Shown here piece by piece: positions 46,430-57,334 of a stretch of 64,000 nucleotides of DNA. Numbering within the stretch: the stretch's first letter is position 1; every line of letters starts with the position of its first letter. Origin of the DNA: Deroplatys truncata (Eukaryota > Arthropoda > Insecta > Mantodea > Mantidae); assembly GCA_030765065.1 (NCBI GenBank), contig CM060978.1:58494421-58558420 (forward strand). The letters run 5' to 3'. The notes under the pieces were generated by a model. That model saw only the letters and a list, made by a program, of their open reading frames with translations. It was not told the origin of the DNA and ran no database searches. Position numbers and translations under genes: made by a program.

Positions 46430-47172
46430 TGTTACATTCACATGAATTTCTCTAACCTCTATTGTTTATAATCGAGTATACAAATGATTCACACAAAAGC
46501 TTATTTTTTCTATCTACTTCATTCTAATCCAAATAAACATTTGCAGAAATAGCTACATTACACATTTCGTTATAGATGCAAAGGAAACGGCGATAGTTAA
46601 ATGTTTAAGAACTGTACGCTATATACTAGCCTTTAAATGTCACACTCTTCTATGCAATCGAGAGAAACACTCGAAAATAGACAGGACTTGAAAATAATGA
46701 CACAGTAACAGTTCGAAACATTAATAACGGATATCTCGGAAATTGCTAATGCCACAAAAAAGTTATTTGAAATAAACTGTATGTTTTAAAGGGATCTACA
46801 TTTTTTATGTAGTACGTTTTCGTTTATCGCTTAACGTTTATCAGTTATGCAAGATTATACAACATTTCTTCAGAATGATGAGGACTTCACAGGCGATGTC
46901 ATGTAAATATCTTTTATATATGGTATTTCAATCAAAATCGTTGCAGCCATTTTTTAGAAAATAAAGAATTTCGAAAAATGTTTCGTGCAAAGCGTAGTTG
47001 TGGAGGAATTTTTTTGAAAATTTTACTGTCGCATTCTTGGAAGATACTAAACTAAAATACCAAGTTTGGTACTTACCCGCTTATCGTTTTTGAGTTATGG
47101 TGTTCACAGACACACTGATATACAAACACACAGACAGGCAGACAGACATACATACGGATATTTTTCTAAAAA
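46430..47172 (-). repeat. HINE-like element, old subfamily, 5' end cut
   Basis: On the plus strand: TTTGTTACATTCACATGAAT, TTCGTTATAGATGCAAAGGA, GGATATCTCGGAAATTGCTA, ACACAGACAGGCAGACAGAC, TTTTTCTAAAAA. The next copy starts at that A-run. Confidence 0.7.
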
Positions 47173-47217
47173 TCGATGCGTGACACTCACATGACTTTAC
47201 TACTCTTGTATAAATTA

Positions 47218-48614
47218 CACTGCCGTGAAAATAGCAAGACCAAAAAAGAACTTTCCAAATAACTCCAAACTTGGTGGAAGTGTAGACGAGTGTGCAAGCA
47301 ATAAGTGATTAGGTTTGCAGAGAGATGGGGTAAACCTAGGCCGAGCAGAGCCCTCTCGTGTCGGTCCAACAAGGTCAGTGTTGCGCCCAGGTAGTCAGTG
47401 CAGAGCTGTCAAACAAGGTGGAAACAATAAAGTGAATGCCAGTATGCCTCGTCGACGTCAAAGGGAGCCATATCGCCACATGAGTGAGTTCGAACGGGGC
47501 AGAATGATCGTTCTCCGGGAAACGGGTTTGTCATACCGTGACATTTCGGCTCGTACAGGGCATGCTGCTACGACAGTGATGCATGTGTGGAAGCAGTGGA
47601 TAGATGAAGGTCGTACGCAGCGAAGAGAGGATACTGGACCACGGAACATGATCACAGCACGGGATGACCGTCATCTTGTACGCATGGCCATAACGGACCG
47701 TACAGCTCCATCCACAGTGTTGGCTCCACACTGGAGCACTGCAACAGGTGTGAACTTGTCTGCATCAACGGTTCGTCGCCGCCTGCTGCAGGTTGGACTG
47801 GTTGTATGTATGCCATTACGTCGACTTCCACTGTCCAGAAACCACAAGCTGCTCCGACTGCAATGGGCACGTGAACACCGTCATTGGGGTGCTAAGTGGC
47901 AAAATGTAGTCTTTTCGGACGAGTCCCGCCTCAACATCTCCTACAGTGATGGCCGCATACGTGTCCGGTGGTACCGTGGTGAGCGCAATCTGGAGGGCTG
48001 CATTGTTGAGCGACATAGCGGACAAACACCATGTGTGATGGTTTGGCGCCATTGGTTACAACAACCGATCTCGCCACCTACGAATTGAGGGCACTTTGAA
48101 CAGCAACCGGTACCTAACGGTGGTTGTAGAGTCCGAGGTACTCCCCCTGCTTCAGGCATCTCCACATGCCACATTTCAACAGGATAATGCCCGGCCACAT
48201 ATTGCGATGAATATACCGGCCTTCTTCGAAGAGTGACGGGTATCATTGCTTCCCTGGCCTGCACGTTCGCCTGACATGTCGCCCATCGAGCATGTCTGGG
48301 ATATGGTTGATCGGCACCTGGTGCGTCACGGTCCTCCAATAACCAGTGTCACGGGTTTGTGTGCTCGAATACAACTGCGTGGAGGAAATCCCTCAGGAAC
48401 TTATTTAGAACCTTTTGGATTCAATGCCACGGCGTATAGCAGCTCTAATTGCAGCGCATGGAGGCCACACCAAATACTGAATATTAGGACTCAAAGGCAC
48501 GTATAGATTTGAAAAGTTTATCATTTGTTACTTGCCATGTACCTAACCTGTGGTATTACATTCATTGAATTGATGCGTTTCCTTATTGGTGTTGCAATTT
48601 TCACAAACAGAGTG
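47218..48614 (+). mobile_element. Tc1-like transposon, 1,397 bp, both ends present
   Basis: It starts CACTGCCGTGAAAATAGCAA; the right end, reverse complemented, reads CACTCTGTTTGTGAAAATTG: imperfect inverted ends sharing CACT, GTGAAAAT and CA..ACCAA. TA flanks both sides (47216-47217 and 48615-48616), the Tc1 target duplication. Confidence 0.88.
47444..48506 (+). pseudogene. Tc1-like transposase (DD34E), near complete, two lesions
   Basis: The ATG at 47444 starts MPRRRQREPYRHMSEFERGR, a typical Tc1 N-terminus; a more upstream in-frame ATG at 47315 lies in non-conserved sequence. Domains in order: helix-turn-helix (SYRDISARTGHAATTVMHVW), second DNA-binding helix region (LSASTVRRRLLQVGL), catalytic FSDESR (first Asp, about 47921), then a frameshift in ATGGTTTGG-CGCC (about 48045). 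The frame continues FQQDNARPHIA (second Asp, about 48183), a TGA stop at about 48235 where an Arg is expected, and SPDMSPIEHVWD (catalytic Glu, about 48287) 34 residues after the second Asp. All three acidic residues survive. The tail after about 48380 drifts out of frame. Confidence 0.88.
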
Positions 48615-49384
48615 TATTTTTACAAACGCTTATTCTCCATCTACTGCATGTTAACCCAGATAAACATTTGCAGAAACTATCTTATTACTGATTTTCTTTT
48701 CTTCTAGGTCCAGGGGAATATGGTAGGCTTCAAGTGATTTTCAAATCTTTTAAGAGTTGATTGCTATGTGGAGCATTCCATTCATGTCCAGGACATAAAG
48801 AGCCGAATAACCATTTCCCATTTGAGAAAAAGTATAAGTATTGGAAAATTCAAATACATAACAAGGAATATCTCGGAAATAGTTCATTCCACAAAATAAA
48901 TGTATACGGCATAAATTGTGTGTTTTAACGAGATCTACATTTTTGGTGCACAAGATTTTTAATCTATCTCTTACGGTTTACCAGTATGCAAAAACCATTC
49001 ACAATGAAGAGGACTTTTGGAGAGATTCCCAGAAAATTCAGGATATGCATTTCATTTGTGCTAAAAATATCTTAAACGTATTATATTTTAATCAAAATCG
49101 TTACAGCCATTTTTGGGAAAATCAAACTTTTCGGAAATTTTTCTATGTAAAGGGTAGTTTGGGGTGGGGGATTTTCTTAAAAATCTTCGTGTCGCATCTT
49201 TGAAAAATACTGAACTTAAATACCAAGTTTGGTATTTACCATACTTTTCGTTTATGAGTTATAAAAATTATTTCTTTGATTCAGGAAGCCTAAAAACGTG
49301 TATTTTCTCTGAAATTTCGGTATCGAATTTTTAGTGGAATGTAATACCTTCTCTACCTACTATGTACGTGGTAGAGAAAGTAAT

Positions 49385-49432
49385 AAAAGAATTGAGTGTA
49401 GAAAAATTAACATGAATATATCACAGATTTTT
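49385..49432 (+). repeat. HINE-like fragment, 3' end
   Basis: GAATTGAGTGTAGAAAAATT, AACATGAATATATCACAGAT, T-run. Confidence 0.4.
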
Positions 49433-50044
49433 TGACTAACATTATTACAAGTACAATTTTAAAACCATTGCAATAATTCAGTATCGACTACACTTAAGGC
49501 GCCATGAGCGTGAATTTCCAGTTACTATGGCCGGGTAGCAGAGCTGGCGTCGACAGAACGGCACATTGTAATATCTCTCACAGGAATGTGTCATGTAAAA
49601 CAAAGCTATTATCAAAAAGTTAAGCAGAACTGCAGTCACAAAACAATATTCCTCATTTAAAGTGTTGAAACTGTTTTATGTAGGCGAAGAAGAGAGCACG
49701 GAAAATAGCTGAGAAGACAAAAGTAAAAGTTTCTTGTGCTTTTAGTATTTTAATATGCGCTTTCTGCGATGCCAGGCTTCCCCCCTTCCTCTTCATCTCA
49801 CCGAAAGGTGTGCAAGAGAGAAAGTTAACACGTTTTATCCATTTATTTCGCACTATGTACCAGACAGCGGCTTTAAAAAAAGGAAAGAAAGGCTTAAAAG
49901 CATATTCCCTGGATAAAGAGGAAGCAATAAGCCCGGGCTTAAATGTTTCGGCATTTAAACATTCCACATGACGTATGGGTTATACCATTTTAAATTGCAT
50001 GGCAGATAAGGAAGATTTTCAGGCAATTTTTAAATCAAATGGAA

Positions 50045-50535
50045 CGGTAGCTTTATATACAACCGAGCTGGGTAGTTCAGGTAGCAATGTCTCTGGCCCG
50101 CTTTCAGGAGGTCGTGGTTTCGATTCCTGCTGTCGTACTTCCTGATCCATGGATTTTTTTCGGGGGTTTCCCTTAGGCGAATGCGTCTCCCGAATTTCCT
50201 TTCCCTCCATTCTCATTTCACTTCGGAGTTTCAGAGTTGCAAGTGTCGGCGGAAGTCTCGGCACTGCATGACAGGGTACAAGGATGCTTTGTGCAACACT
50301 TCGTCCTCCGGAATGTGGGATGTCTCCGAGTCCCACCCTACCAATGGGGGGCGGTTGTATCCCGGGGAGTTTCAATCTGGAAATATGTAGGGACCCTGTC
50401 CTCTCCCCTGTCGTGCCTCCTAGTCCGACTGCCTTCTCTCTCTTCTTACCTCACTCTCCCTCTCGGGAGGCCCAATCAGGGGCTTGCACACAAAAGACCT
50501 TCATAGGTCGAAGTGTAAGTCCCATTCCTTCCTAG
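50045..50535 (+). mobile_element. Probable tRNA-derived SINE (third family)
   Basis: The head CCGAGCTGGGTAGTTCAGGT has a box-A-like part and GTGGTTTCGATTCCTGC a near-consensus box B (about 50110). The body is GC-richer than its surroundings, ending in an AAAGACCTTCATAGGTCGAA inverted motif. CTTTATATAC on the left and CTTATATATA on the right could be a decayed target duplication. Reading frames inside it look fortuitous. Confidence 0.55.
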
Positions 50536-50616
50536 TCCTTATATATAAATTTGATGAACTACTTTTCACAATATTAATTAAAACTTTGGCATTTTATAGT
50601 TTTGTAATTAATTTTA

Positions 50617-51365
50617 GTTTCCCTACAATACCTAATAGTAGAGGTATTGCATTCCATCAATTTCATCAAAATAGATGTTTTGGGGCAAATCCAAAAAAGG
50701 CATATTTGAAAAAAGATCTAGGCGTGTGTGAGCGTGTGAACAGCATAACTGAAAAACAAGACAAAACTTGGTGCTTAAATTCAATAGTTTTTAGAGACGC
50801 CACACGAAAAATTTCAAGAGAATAGCCCCGCCCGAAATTAACCCTTACATGGAAGCTGTTTCGATATTTTTTTTATTTGCTCCAAAATGGCTCCAACAAT
50901 TTTGTTCATAATACTGTATGCTTAAGATGCTTGCATGAAAAATAAAATGTATATTTCGAATTTTCTGGAAATAGTGCGTGACGTCCTCTTCATTATGAAT
51001 GAATTTTATATAATTTAGTACAAAGGTTACATATAAGAGATAGATAAAAACTTACAATATAGAAATTACATTCTGTTTAAGGTACACGACTTATTTTAAA
51101 TAAGCATTTTTTTGTGTCATCAGCCGTTTCGGAGATATCCGTTTGAAGTTTTTCAATACATTTGTCACTTTGAAGTTATATTCAGTTGTTTTTCGCAATG
51201 TCTTGCGTTTCAACTGTCTTAAATTTCAACGATGCATATAGGACCTGCTTTTAAACATTTGGTTATCGCTTTGGTTTCCTATAATCCCCTTGTATCTACA
51301 ACAAAACATGCAAACTATTTCCGCAAGCGTTTATCTCGATTGATATAAAGTATATAGAACAAAAA
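50617..51365 (+). repeat. HINE-like element, old subfamily
   Basis: Starts TTTCCCTACAATACCTAATA, then ATTGCATTCCATC, AACAGCATAACTGAAAAACA, GTTTCGGAGATATCCG, ACATTTGGTTATCGC. The 3' end is overrun by the next copy at its A-run. Confidence 0.62.
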
Positions 51366-51366
51366 T

Positions 51367-52035
51367 CGATGTGCTGCACTCACATGACTTTTTCTACACT
51401 GGTACAAACTATTTTTTTAAACGTTTGTTCTCCATCTTATTGCTAATGTTCTTGAGGTGCAAGGGGAATATGGTAGGTTTTAAGCGATAGTCAAATCTTT
51501 TAAAAGCTGGTTGCTATGTGGCGCATTCCATTATGTCCAGGACATAAAAAAATGAATAACGAATTCCCATTTGAGAAAAAGTATGTGTTGAAAAATTCAA
51601 ACAAATAACAAGGACTATACCGAAAATGGACCACTCGACCCCCCCCCAAATGTATAGGTATAACATAAATTGTATAAATTGTATGTTTTAACGAGATATA
51701 TTTTTTTGTGTATAAAATTTTGTCTGTCTCTACCAGTTATGCGAAGTCATTCAGAATGAAGAGGACTTTTGGGGACATTCCCAGAAAATTCAAGATAAAC
51801 ATTTCATTTGCCATGAAAATATCTTAAACATATGATATTTTAATCAAAATCGTTAGAGCCATTTTTAGAGAACCAAAGTTTTCGAAAAATGTTCCATGTA
51901 AAGGGTAGTCTGGGGTGGGGGGATTTTCTTGAGAATCTTTGTGTCGTATCTTTGAAAGATACTGAACCTAAATACCAAGTTTGGTATTTACCCGGCTTTT
52001 CGTTTTCGAGTTATGCTGTTCACAGATACACAGGA
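51367..52035 (-). repeat. HINE-like element, young subfamily, 5' end cut
   Basis: On the plus strand: TCGATGTGCTGCACTCACAT, GCATTCCATTATGTCCAGGA, TTCCATGTAAAGGGTAGTCT, GAGTTATGCTGTTCACAGAT. It ends where the transposase fragment starts. Confidence 0.7.
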
Positions 52036-52166
52036 AGGCGTCATCAATGCCTGCCAGAGCATCCGTGACTAACTTGTAGTCTTTCAGAGAGTGCGTGATT
52101 TCCTAAGACGTCGGACAGAAGCATGCCTTACTATGAATGGGCATCATATTGAGCACCTGCTTTAGC
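52032..52166 (+). pseudogene. Transposase C-terminal tail fragment
   Basis: One frame reads EGVINACQSIRD, a stop, LVVFQRVRDFLRRRTEACLT then MNGHHIEHLL and a stop. The pattern R.R.R.EAC....G.HIEHLL is the extreme C-terminus of mariner-superfamily transposases, like the one ending near 44680. No other part of the element is present. Confidence 0.55.
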
Positions 52167-52651
52167 GATGGTTCACAAGTGCAGGTTGTATGTAATCGAA
52201 GGTAGATTCATCTTAAGCTACGCTGTTTCACAGTAACAGTGTAGTGTGTCCTCATTTGTTTACTACATTTTGTAGGTCATACGTAATAGCAAAGAGCTGG
52301 CAGTAAAAGAGATGTTTCTCAGTAAGGAAGAGAAACAAATGCTCATAGCTCTTACATCAGAGACAAGTGGAGAAGGTTAAGTTGCTGCTGCTATTAAACG
52401 GCATTAAGGAAACGGTAGTATAGCATGAATTACAAGGTTTAAGTTGTAATGTTAACCCACAGAAGTTCGGCCATACTTTGGGGGACGTAAAGTAACCTGC
52501 CAATCAAGTGGCTAGAATTATGCTAGTGGTCACGCTGGTAACGGGTGGAGCTAGATTTTGTCGGTACCAACACAAACAGCTCCGTTCCATTATGGGCCGC
52601 GTTTTATGCACGCCAGCATACATATATAGAAAAATAAGTGCATGCACTTAC

Positions 52652-52820
52652 CTGTATAGTCCGGGCTGCTAGGATGGCGTTTCCCTGGACCCGTGTTGTA
52701 CATGTTGAGGTGGTAGGGCTCGTGGTAGAGGGCACTCTTGTCCACTTCCGCGGGGTCCTCCATCGACACCTGGCCATACACGTGTCCATTAGCATTCACG
52801 TTCACTCTCATCTGGAGTTC
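52652..52820 (-). CDS. Ddr: DDR receptor tyrosine kinase, internal exon A (cytoplasmic juxtamembrane)
   Basis: Minus-strand exon of 169 nt encoding 56 residues plus one base. The acceptor is ...GTGTAG before GAACTCCAG, and the donor is ACAG|GTAAGTGC, a strong consensus. The peptide starts ELQMRVNVNANG, continues through GQVSMEDPAEVDK and YHEPYHLNMY, and ends SSPDYT. It reads as a cytoplasmic juxtamembrane segment: hydrophilic, several tyrosines, no membrane span. The exon ends in phase 1, and the next exon at 16118 starts with the two bases completing an Asp codon, giving the join PDYT-D-VPDIVSQEY. This corresponds to the known DDR juxtamembrane stretch of a Tyr-containing segment, then (A/P)DIV, then Y-x-VP. 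The discoidin, discoidin-like and membrane exons would lie upstream, beyond base 64000. Exon A alone is weakly diagnostic; identity rests mainly on its splice continuity with exons B and C. Confidence 0.78.
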
Positions 52821-54035
52821 CTACACGCATGCGTGGTGCAGGAGGGACGGCAGGGAGGGGCAAAACAAAACACACAACGAAACGAAAACAAATTACTACA
52901 AAACAAAACATAAAAGAAAATTAAAAATAAATAATCTTGAACGGAAAATATGCGTTAACAGTGGCATATAATACGTAGGGAAATACTTAGAAACGAGTAA
53001 AAGCAACGAAATAACATTTTAAAGGTTATGAGGAGTTTATCAAACAAGTTGAAAGGAAAAACAATAGACGTAGTAGAAGTGAAACTGTTGATCTGTCTCT
53101 ATTATTATATCAATTAGCTCTAAATAGCCTGCATTCAAAGTTGACACAAAAGCAACAGGGTTATTTATTGTCCCGGATTGTATACCAGCACCACTGTACT
53201 ATTTACTATTGCGATGTATGTTTTAATTAGCCTGTAGCCAAACTGCATATAATTAGGCCGTATTCATAATTTATAACTATATTCACAGCTCCATCTGATT
53301 TTAGCTAAAATGTGAGTTATTTCACTTTAAAATTTTGTTTTAATTTTTTGTTTACGCAGGGAAACATTTTTAAAGGGAGCTAGAGGACGTAATAAAGGTA
53401 TTAATTAATTCATCAGTTGGAGTAAAAAATATTTTGTTTATAGTTCACAAGTATAGATATGATAAATACAAACGATCTTACCTAAATTATAATTCAATTC
53501 TGCTTACCATAGTAAGGCATTTTACTCAGCAAATGTTTTGAGTCTAAGAAATCTTGTAATAAACTGTGTTTAGTAGTCCTCTTATTATGAATTACCAATT
53601 TATATAGAACTATAGCTTCTCTCAACCTTAAAAGACAGTATGGAGGTAAATGGGATATCTCTGTCTCTATGCACACATATTGCCGTCCTTTTCTACTCTC
53701 ACGTTGTCACCAAGTTGCTAATAAGTAATAACACGCTGTAAATATTCATTTGTTATAAAATCCAGCTTCGACAACATCCTGTACAGAATATTTTTTTTTC
53801 TCTCAGTTTATATCATTTTAGAGCCGTCAGAGATTTTTGTAGGCATACATTTTCTAAAGAAAACGAGTTTTTTTAGTAAAAGTCCGATATTTACTGCTTC
53901 TGTTTATTGCGCAGTAATTAATAAACTAAAAAGTAGAACGCAAGAATATTTATTCTTAGCTAGCGTAAGCTAGTGTGCTTATACTTGGCCAGTTTAACTT
54001 CTCTACTTTTAATAAGATGGGCGATAGTAGTATTA

Positions 54036-54184
54036 GTCCCGGATGAGCCAATTGTTTTAACGATAATCCTGCCGCTAGGGGCGCTGGTGTCGCTAGTGTC
54101 GGTGCGTGCGACGGCGGCGGCGGTGGGTTTGAAAAGCGCCCTGAGCGGTAGGATTATCGTTAAATCGGTTGGCTCATCCGGGAC
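54036..54184. mobile_element. Palindromic (foldback) MITE-like element, 149 bp
   Basis: The left arm GTCCCGGATGAGCCAATTGT ... TAACGATAATCCTGCCGCTA, then GGGGCGCT, pairs with the right arm over about 50 bases with six mismatches. A 50-base GC-rich loop (CGGCGGCGGCGG) separates the arms. I see no convincing target duplication. Confidence 0.7.
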
Positions 54185-54239
54185 GAGTTGAAAGAATTGA
54201 GGAAGTGACGTGGAGTGTTTTGATTGGTTCGTTAATTTG

Positions 54240-56785
54240 GGGTGGGAGATGAAGGAAGGAAGATGGAAGAGTATGGAGATGGCGTGATGGAGAGGAGCTG
54301 GGTGGCGAGGTGTTGTCTGTGCGGAGGTCGGTACTGAAAGAGGGGTAAAGATGGGTAGCGAGGGATAAAAAGTGTAACAGAAAGTGACGTGTGAAGTTGT
54401 GATTGGTGGGAATAAGAAGTGATTTTATTGGTGGAAAGGAGCAAATGAGAGTTGTTGATTGGTAAGAATAAGAGGGATTATGATTGGTGGAAAGAAAAAG
54501 GTGTGGGAGTGGGGTATGTTGGAGGTGATGGGAAAGGTGAGTTTTGCTAGCAGCAAGATTTGCAAAAGCCTGTCTTGAACTGATCAGCAATTTTTGAACG
54601 TCGGATGGTAGTTTTCTTGAGTGGATAGAGAGATGGGGGCGATATGAGATGCGGTGGCGAAAATGGGAACTAGACAAGGTTGTTGAGACAAGAGGTTTAA
54701 GGACGAGGAAATTTGGAGGTTAGTGGTGAACACGGCGGTCGCAAGAGGTGGGGGTAAGGAGACGCAGTGGTGAGAATGGGAACTAAAAGAAGATGGGGGT
54801 AGCAAGAGTTTTAGAAGAGTAGATTTTGAGGTTAAAATAGTGGGAACTAAAAATGGCGGAGGGTCTGCGACAAGGAGATGCGGTGAGAACTAAACAAGAT
54901 GGCGGTCGCAAGAGGAGGGTAAGGAGATTTGAGGTTACAGTACGAAAACACGAAAGGATATATTCCTACGCCAAGCAGGTCCGAAAAATAATTATGCGTG
55001 TGGTACTTACCTGTTACCGGTGTGGATGCGTCACCAAAAGCGCGGCACGCGAGGCGGAAAAATAAAAGCAAACTGTTTTTGAAAATGCTTAACCAGCTTT
55101 AAGATCAACCAACATCACTACGCACTGATATACCTAGGTTTTTAAAGCGGTACAGACACCCTTTGAAGAGGCGTAATTTAACTATACCAAAATCCTGGTC
55201 GTGATGGTCGCTAGCGTACGTAGGAGCAGGGTTCTCATAGCCGGTCGAAAGCGGTCAAAAACGTGTACGACGTAGGTGTTGACAGTAGCTGCTGTCGAGT
55301 CAACGGTCGAGGTGTGAATAAACAAGATCTGTTCTCGCCGGCAATTTGGTTCGGAGATGTGAGCAGCGGCGAGGTGTTGTCTGTGCGGAGGTCGGGACTG
55401 AAAGAGGGAAAAGATGGGGAGCGAGGGATAAAAAGTGTAACAGAAAGTGACGTGTGAAGTTGTGATTGGTGGGAATAAGAAGTGATTTTATTGGTGGAAA
55501 GGAGCAAATGAAAGTTGTTGATTGGTAAGAATAAGAGAGGTTATGATTGGTGGAAAGAAAAAGGAGTGGGGTATGTTGGAGGTGATGGGAAAGGTAAGTT
55601 TTGCTAGCAACAAGATTTGCAAAAGCCTGTCGTGAACTGATCAGCAATTTTTTGAACGTTGGATGGTAGTTTTCTTGAGTGGATAGAGAGATGGGGCGAT
55701 ATGAGATGCGGTGGCGAAAATGGGAACTAAACAAGGTGGTTGAGACAAGAGGTTTAAGGACGAGGAAATTTGGAGGTTAGTGGTGAACATGGCGGTCGCA
55801 ACAGGTGGGGGTAAGGAGACGCGGTGGTGAGAATGGGAACTAAAAGAAGATGGCGGTAGCAAGAGGTTAGAAGAGTAGATTTTGAGGTTAAAATAGCGGG
55901 AACTAAAAATGGCGGAGGGTCTGCGACAAGGAGATGCGGTGAGAACTAAACAAGATGGCGGACGCAAGAGGTGGGTAAGGAGGTTTGAGGTTACAGTACC
56001 AAAACACGAAAGGATATATTCCTACGCCAAGCAGGTCCGAAAAATAATTATGCGTGTGTTACTTACCTGTTACCGGTGTGGATGCGTCACCAAAAGCGCG
56101 GCACGCGAGACGGAAAAATAAAAGCAAACTGTTTTTGAAAATGCTTAACCAGCTTTAAGATCAACCAACATCACTACGCACTGATATACCTAGGTTTTTA
56201 AAGCGGTACAGACACCCTTTGCAGAGGCGTAATTTAACTATACCAAAAACCTGGTACTGGACCATCGTGATGGTCGCTAGCGTACGTAGGAGCAGGGTTC
56301 TCATAGCCGGTCGAAAGCGGTCAAAAACGTGTACGACGTAGGTGTTGGCAGTAGCTGCTGCCGAGGCAACCGTCGAGGTGCGAATGAACGAGATCTTGCA
56401 GGCAATCTGGTTGAGAGATGAGAGGCGCGGTGGTAAAAATGTGAACTAAATAAGATGGCGGAGGCACGAAGTTGAGGTTAAGGAGCGGCGAGGTGTTGAC
56501 TGTGCGGCGGTTGGGGTCTGAAAGAGGGGGAAAGATGGCGAACGAGGGATAAAAAGTATAACAGAAAGTGACGTGTGAAGTTGTCATTGGTGGGAATAAG
56601 AAGTGATGTTATTGGTGGAAAGGAACAAATGAAAGTTGCTGATTGGCGAGAATAAGAGAGATTATGATTGGTGGAAAGAAAAAAAGGTGTGGGAGTGGGG
56701 TATGTTGGAGGTGATGGAAAAGGCAAGTTTTGCTACCAACAACATTTGCAAAAGCCTATCCAGAACTCATCAGCAATTTTAAATA
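54240..56785. repeat. Tandem repeat of about 1.06-1.12 kb, 2.3 units
   Basis: GCGAGGTGTTG recurs at 54305, 55369 and 56488. Each unit has a CCAAT-type array (GTGATTGGTGGGAATAAG, TTTTATTGGTGGAAAGG, GTTGATTGGTAAGAATAAG, TATGATTGGTGGAAAG at about 25-30 base spacing), then a block of 45-70 bp subrepeats with GGGAACTAAA..AAGATGGCGG, then a unique part with CTTACCTGTTACCGGTGTGG and CACTACGCACTGATATACCT. The third unit stops after the CCAAT array. A related, diverged, inverted copy lies at 59815-60015. Function unknown. Confidence 0.85.
54853..55065 (+). other. 70-codon open frame in tandem unit 1 (coding doubtful)
   Basis: Starts at the ATG of an AAAATGGCGGAG motif: MAEGLRQGDAVRTKQDGG, then a basic Arg/Lys-rich middle and TCYRCGCVTKSAARE with a C-x2-C. 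The second unit (55909-56121) keeps the frame with five substitutions. With only two nearly identical tandem units this is weak evidence of coding, and I do not recognise the peptide. Confidence 0.2.
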
Positions 56786-56796
56786 ACTAGTGTTTC

Positions 56797-57105
56797 GGGG
56801 GTTTTCTCTGGTTGGTAGACGAATGCAAGCTGTTTCTACCATACTTATATTATTCGTCTTTTTCCTTTTTTTTTTAAAATGACTAGTTTTTTTTTTTTTC
56901 TTTTTTTTTTTTTGGGAGTTTTCTGCGGATGGTAAACAAATGCAAGCTCTTTCTGCTTTTTCATAGGTTTTCCCTGGTTGGTAGGCGTTTTCTGTACTGG
57001 TTGACGAAGGCGTTTCTAATTTTGGAGGTTTTCTCAGGTTTTTAGCGGTTGTCCCTGCCCGGTAGGCAAATGATGAAGTTTTACCTTGTCGGCGCACGGA
57101 TACTA
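56797..57105. repeat. Degenerate tandem repeat of GGTTTTCxCTGGTTGGTAGxC type
   Basis: GGGGGTTTTCTCTGGTTGGT, GGTTTTCCCTGGTTGGTAGG, TTTTCTGTACTGGTTGACGA and CGGTTGTCCCTGCCCGGTAG are imperfect repeats of about 50-60 bases. A second block, 57395-57545, repeats the last part including GCGCACGGATACTAGGCACG. T-runs near 56870-56915 interrupt it. Confidence 0.55.
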
Positions 57106-57116
57106 GGCACGTACTG

Positions 57117-57118
<2 letters not shown>

Positions 57119-57152
<34 letters not shown>

Positions 57153-57334
57153 ACAGACAGACACACAGACAGGCACACACACACGGACATGTTTCCAAAA
57201 ATGCTTTTTTTTTTTTTTTTTTTTTTTTGATTCAGGAGGTCTCAAAACGTGTATTTCCGGTGAAATCTCGGTATCGAATTTTTGGGCGGAATGCAATACT
57301 TCCCCTACTTACTATACGTAGTAGAGAAAGTAAA
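57119..57334 (-). repeat. HINE-like fragment, 5' end with microsatellite
   Basis: On the plus strand: (CA)n from 57121, ACATGTTTCCAAAAATGC, a long T-run, GAAATCTCGGTATCGAATTT, CTTACTATACGTAGTAGAGA. It sits between the two blocks of the GGTTTTC tandem repeat. Confidence 0.7.

Larger units (their letters stand above)
47173..49382 (-). repeat. HINE-like element carrying a Tc1-like insertion
   Basis: On the plus strand, the part before the transposon (TCGATGCGTGACACTCACAT to CTTGTATAAAT) and the part after it (from TTTTTACAAACGCTTATTCT to ATGTACGTGGTAGAGAAAGT) are contiguous in the family consensus CTTGTACAAACTATTTTTAC. The CA-rich segment is missing near 49260, where sequence from the neighbouring old copy may resume. 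Confidence 0.72.
16119..52651 (-). other. Ddr intron between exons A and B (36,533 bp)
   Basis: Bounded by GT at 52651 and AG at 16119 on the minus strand, with phases 1/1. It is dominated by nested HINE-like elements plus mariner, Tc1, SINE and LTR-like insertions. Stretches where I see nothing identifiable: 18840-19300, 20360-21790, 23170-24230, 29610-30300, 37085-37795, 39860-40625, 43345-43745, 44830-46430, 49435-50040 and 52170-52645. Confidence 0.85.

Noticed and set aside
49653-49967. Minus-strand 104-codon frame
   Set aside because: No recognisable domain, no splice signals of note, low-complexity Phe/Lys-rich composition; left as unassigned intron.
54174-55967. Minus-strand Ser/Pro/His-rich open frames of up to 167 codons
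   Set aside because: They read the complement of the CCAAT-rich tandem repeat; composition follows the DNA repeat and the frame is not kept between units.
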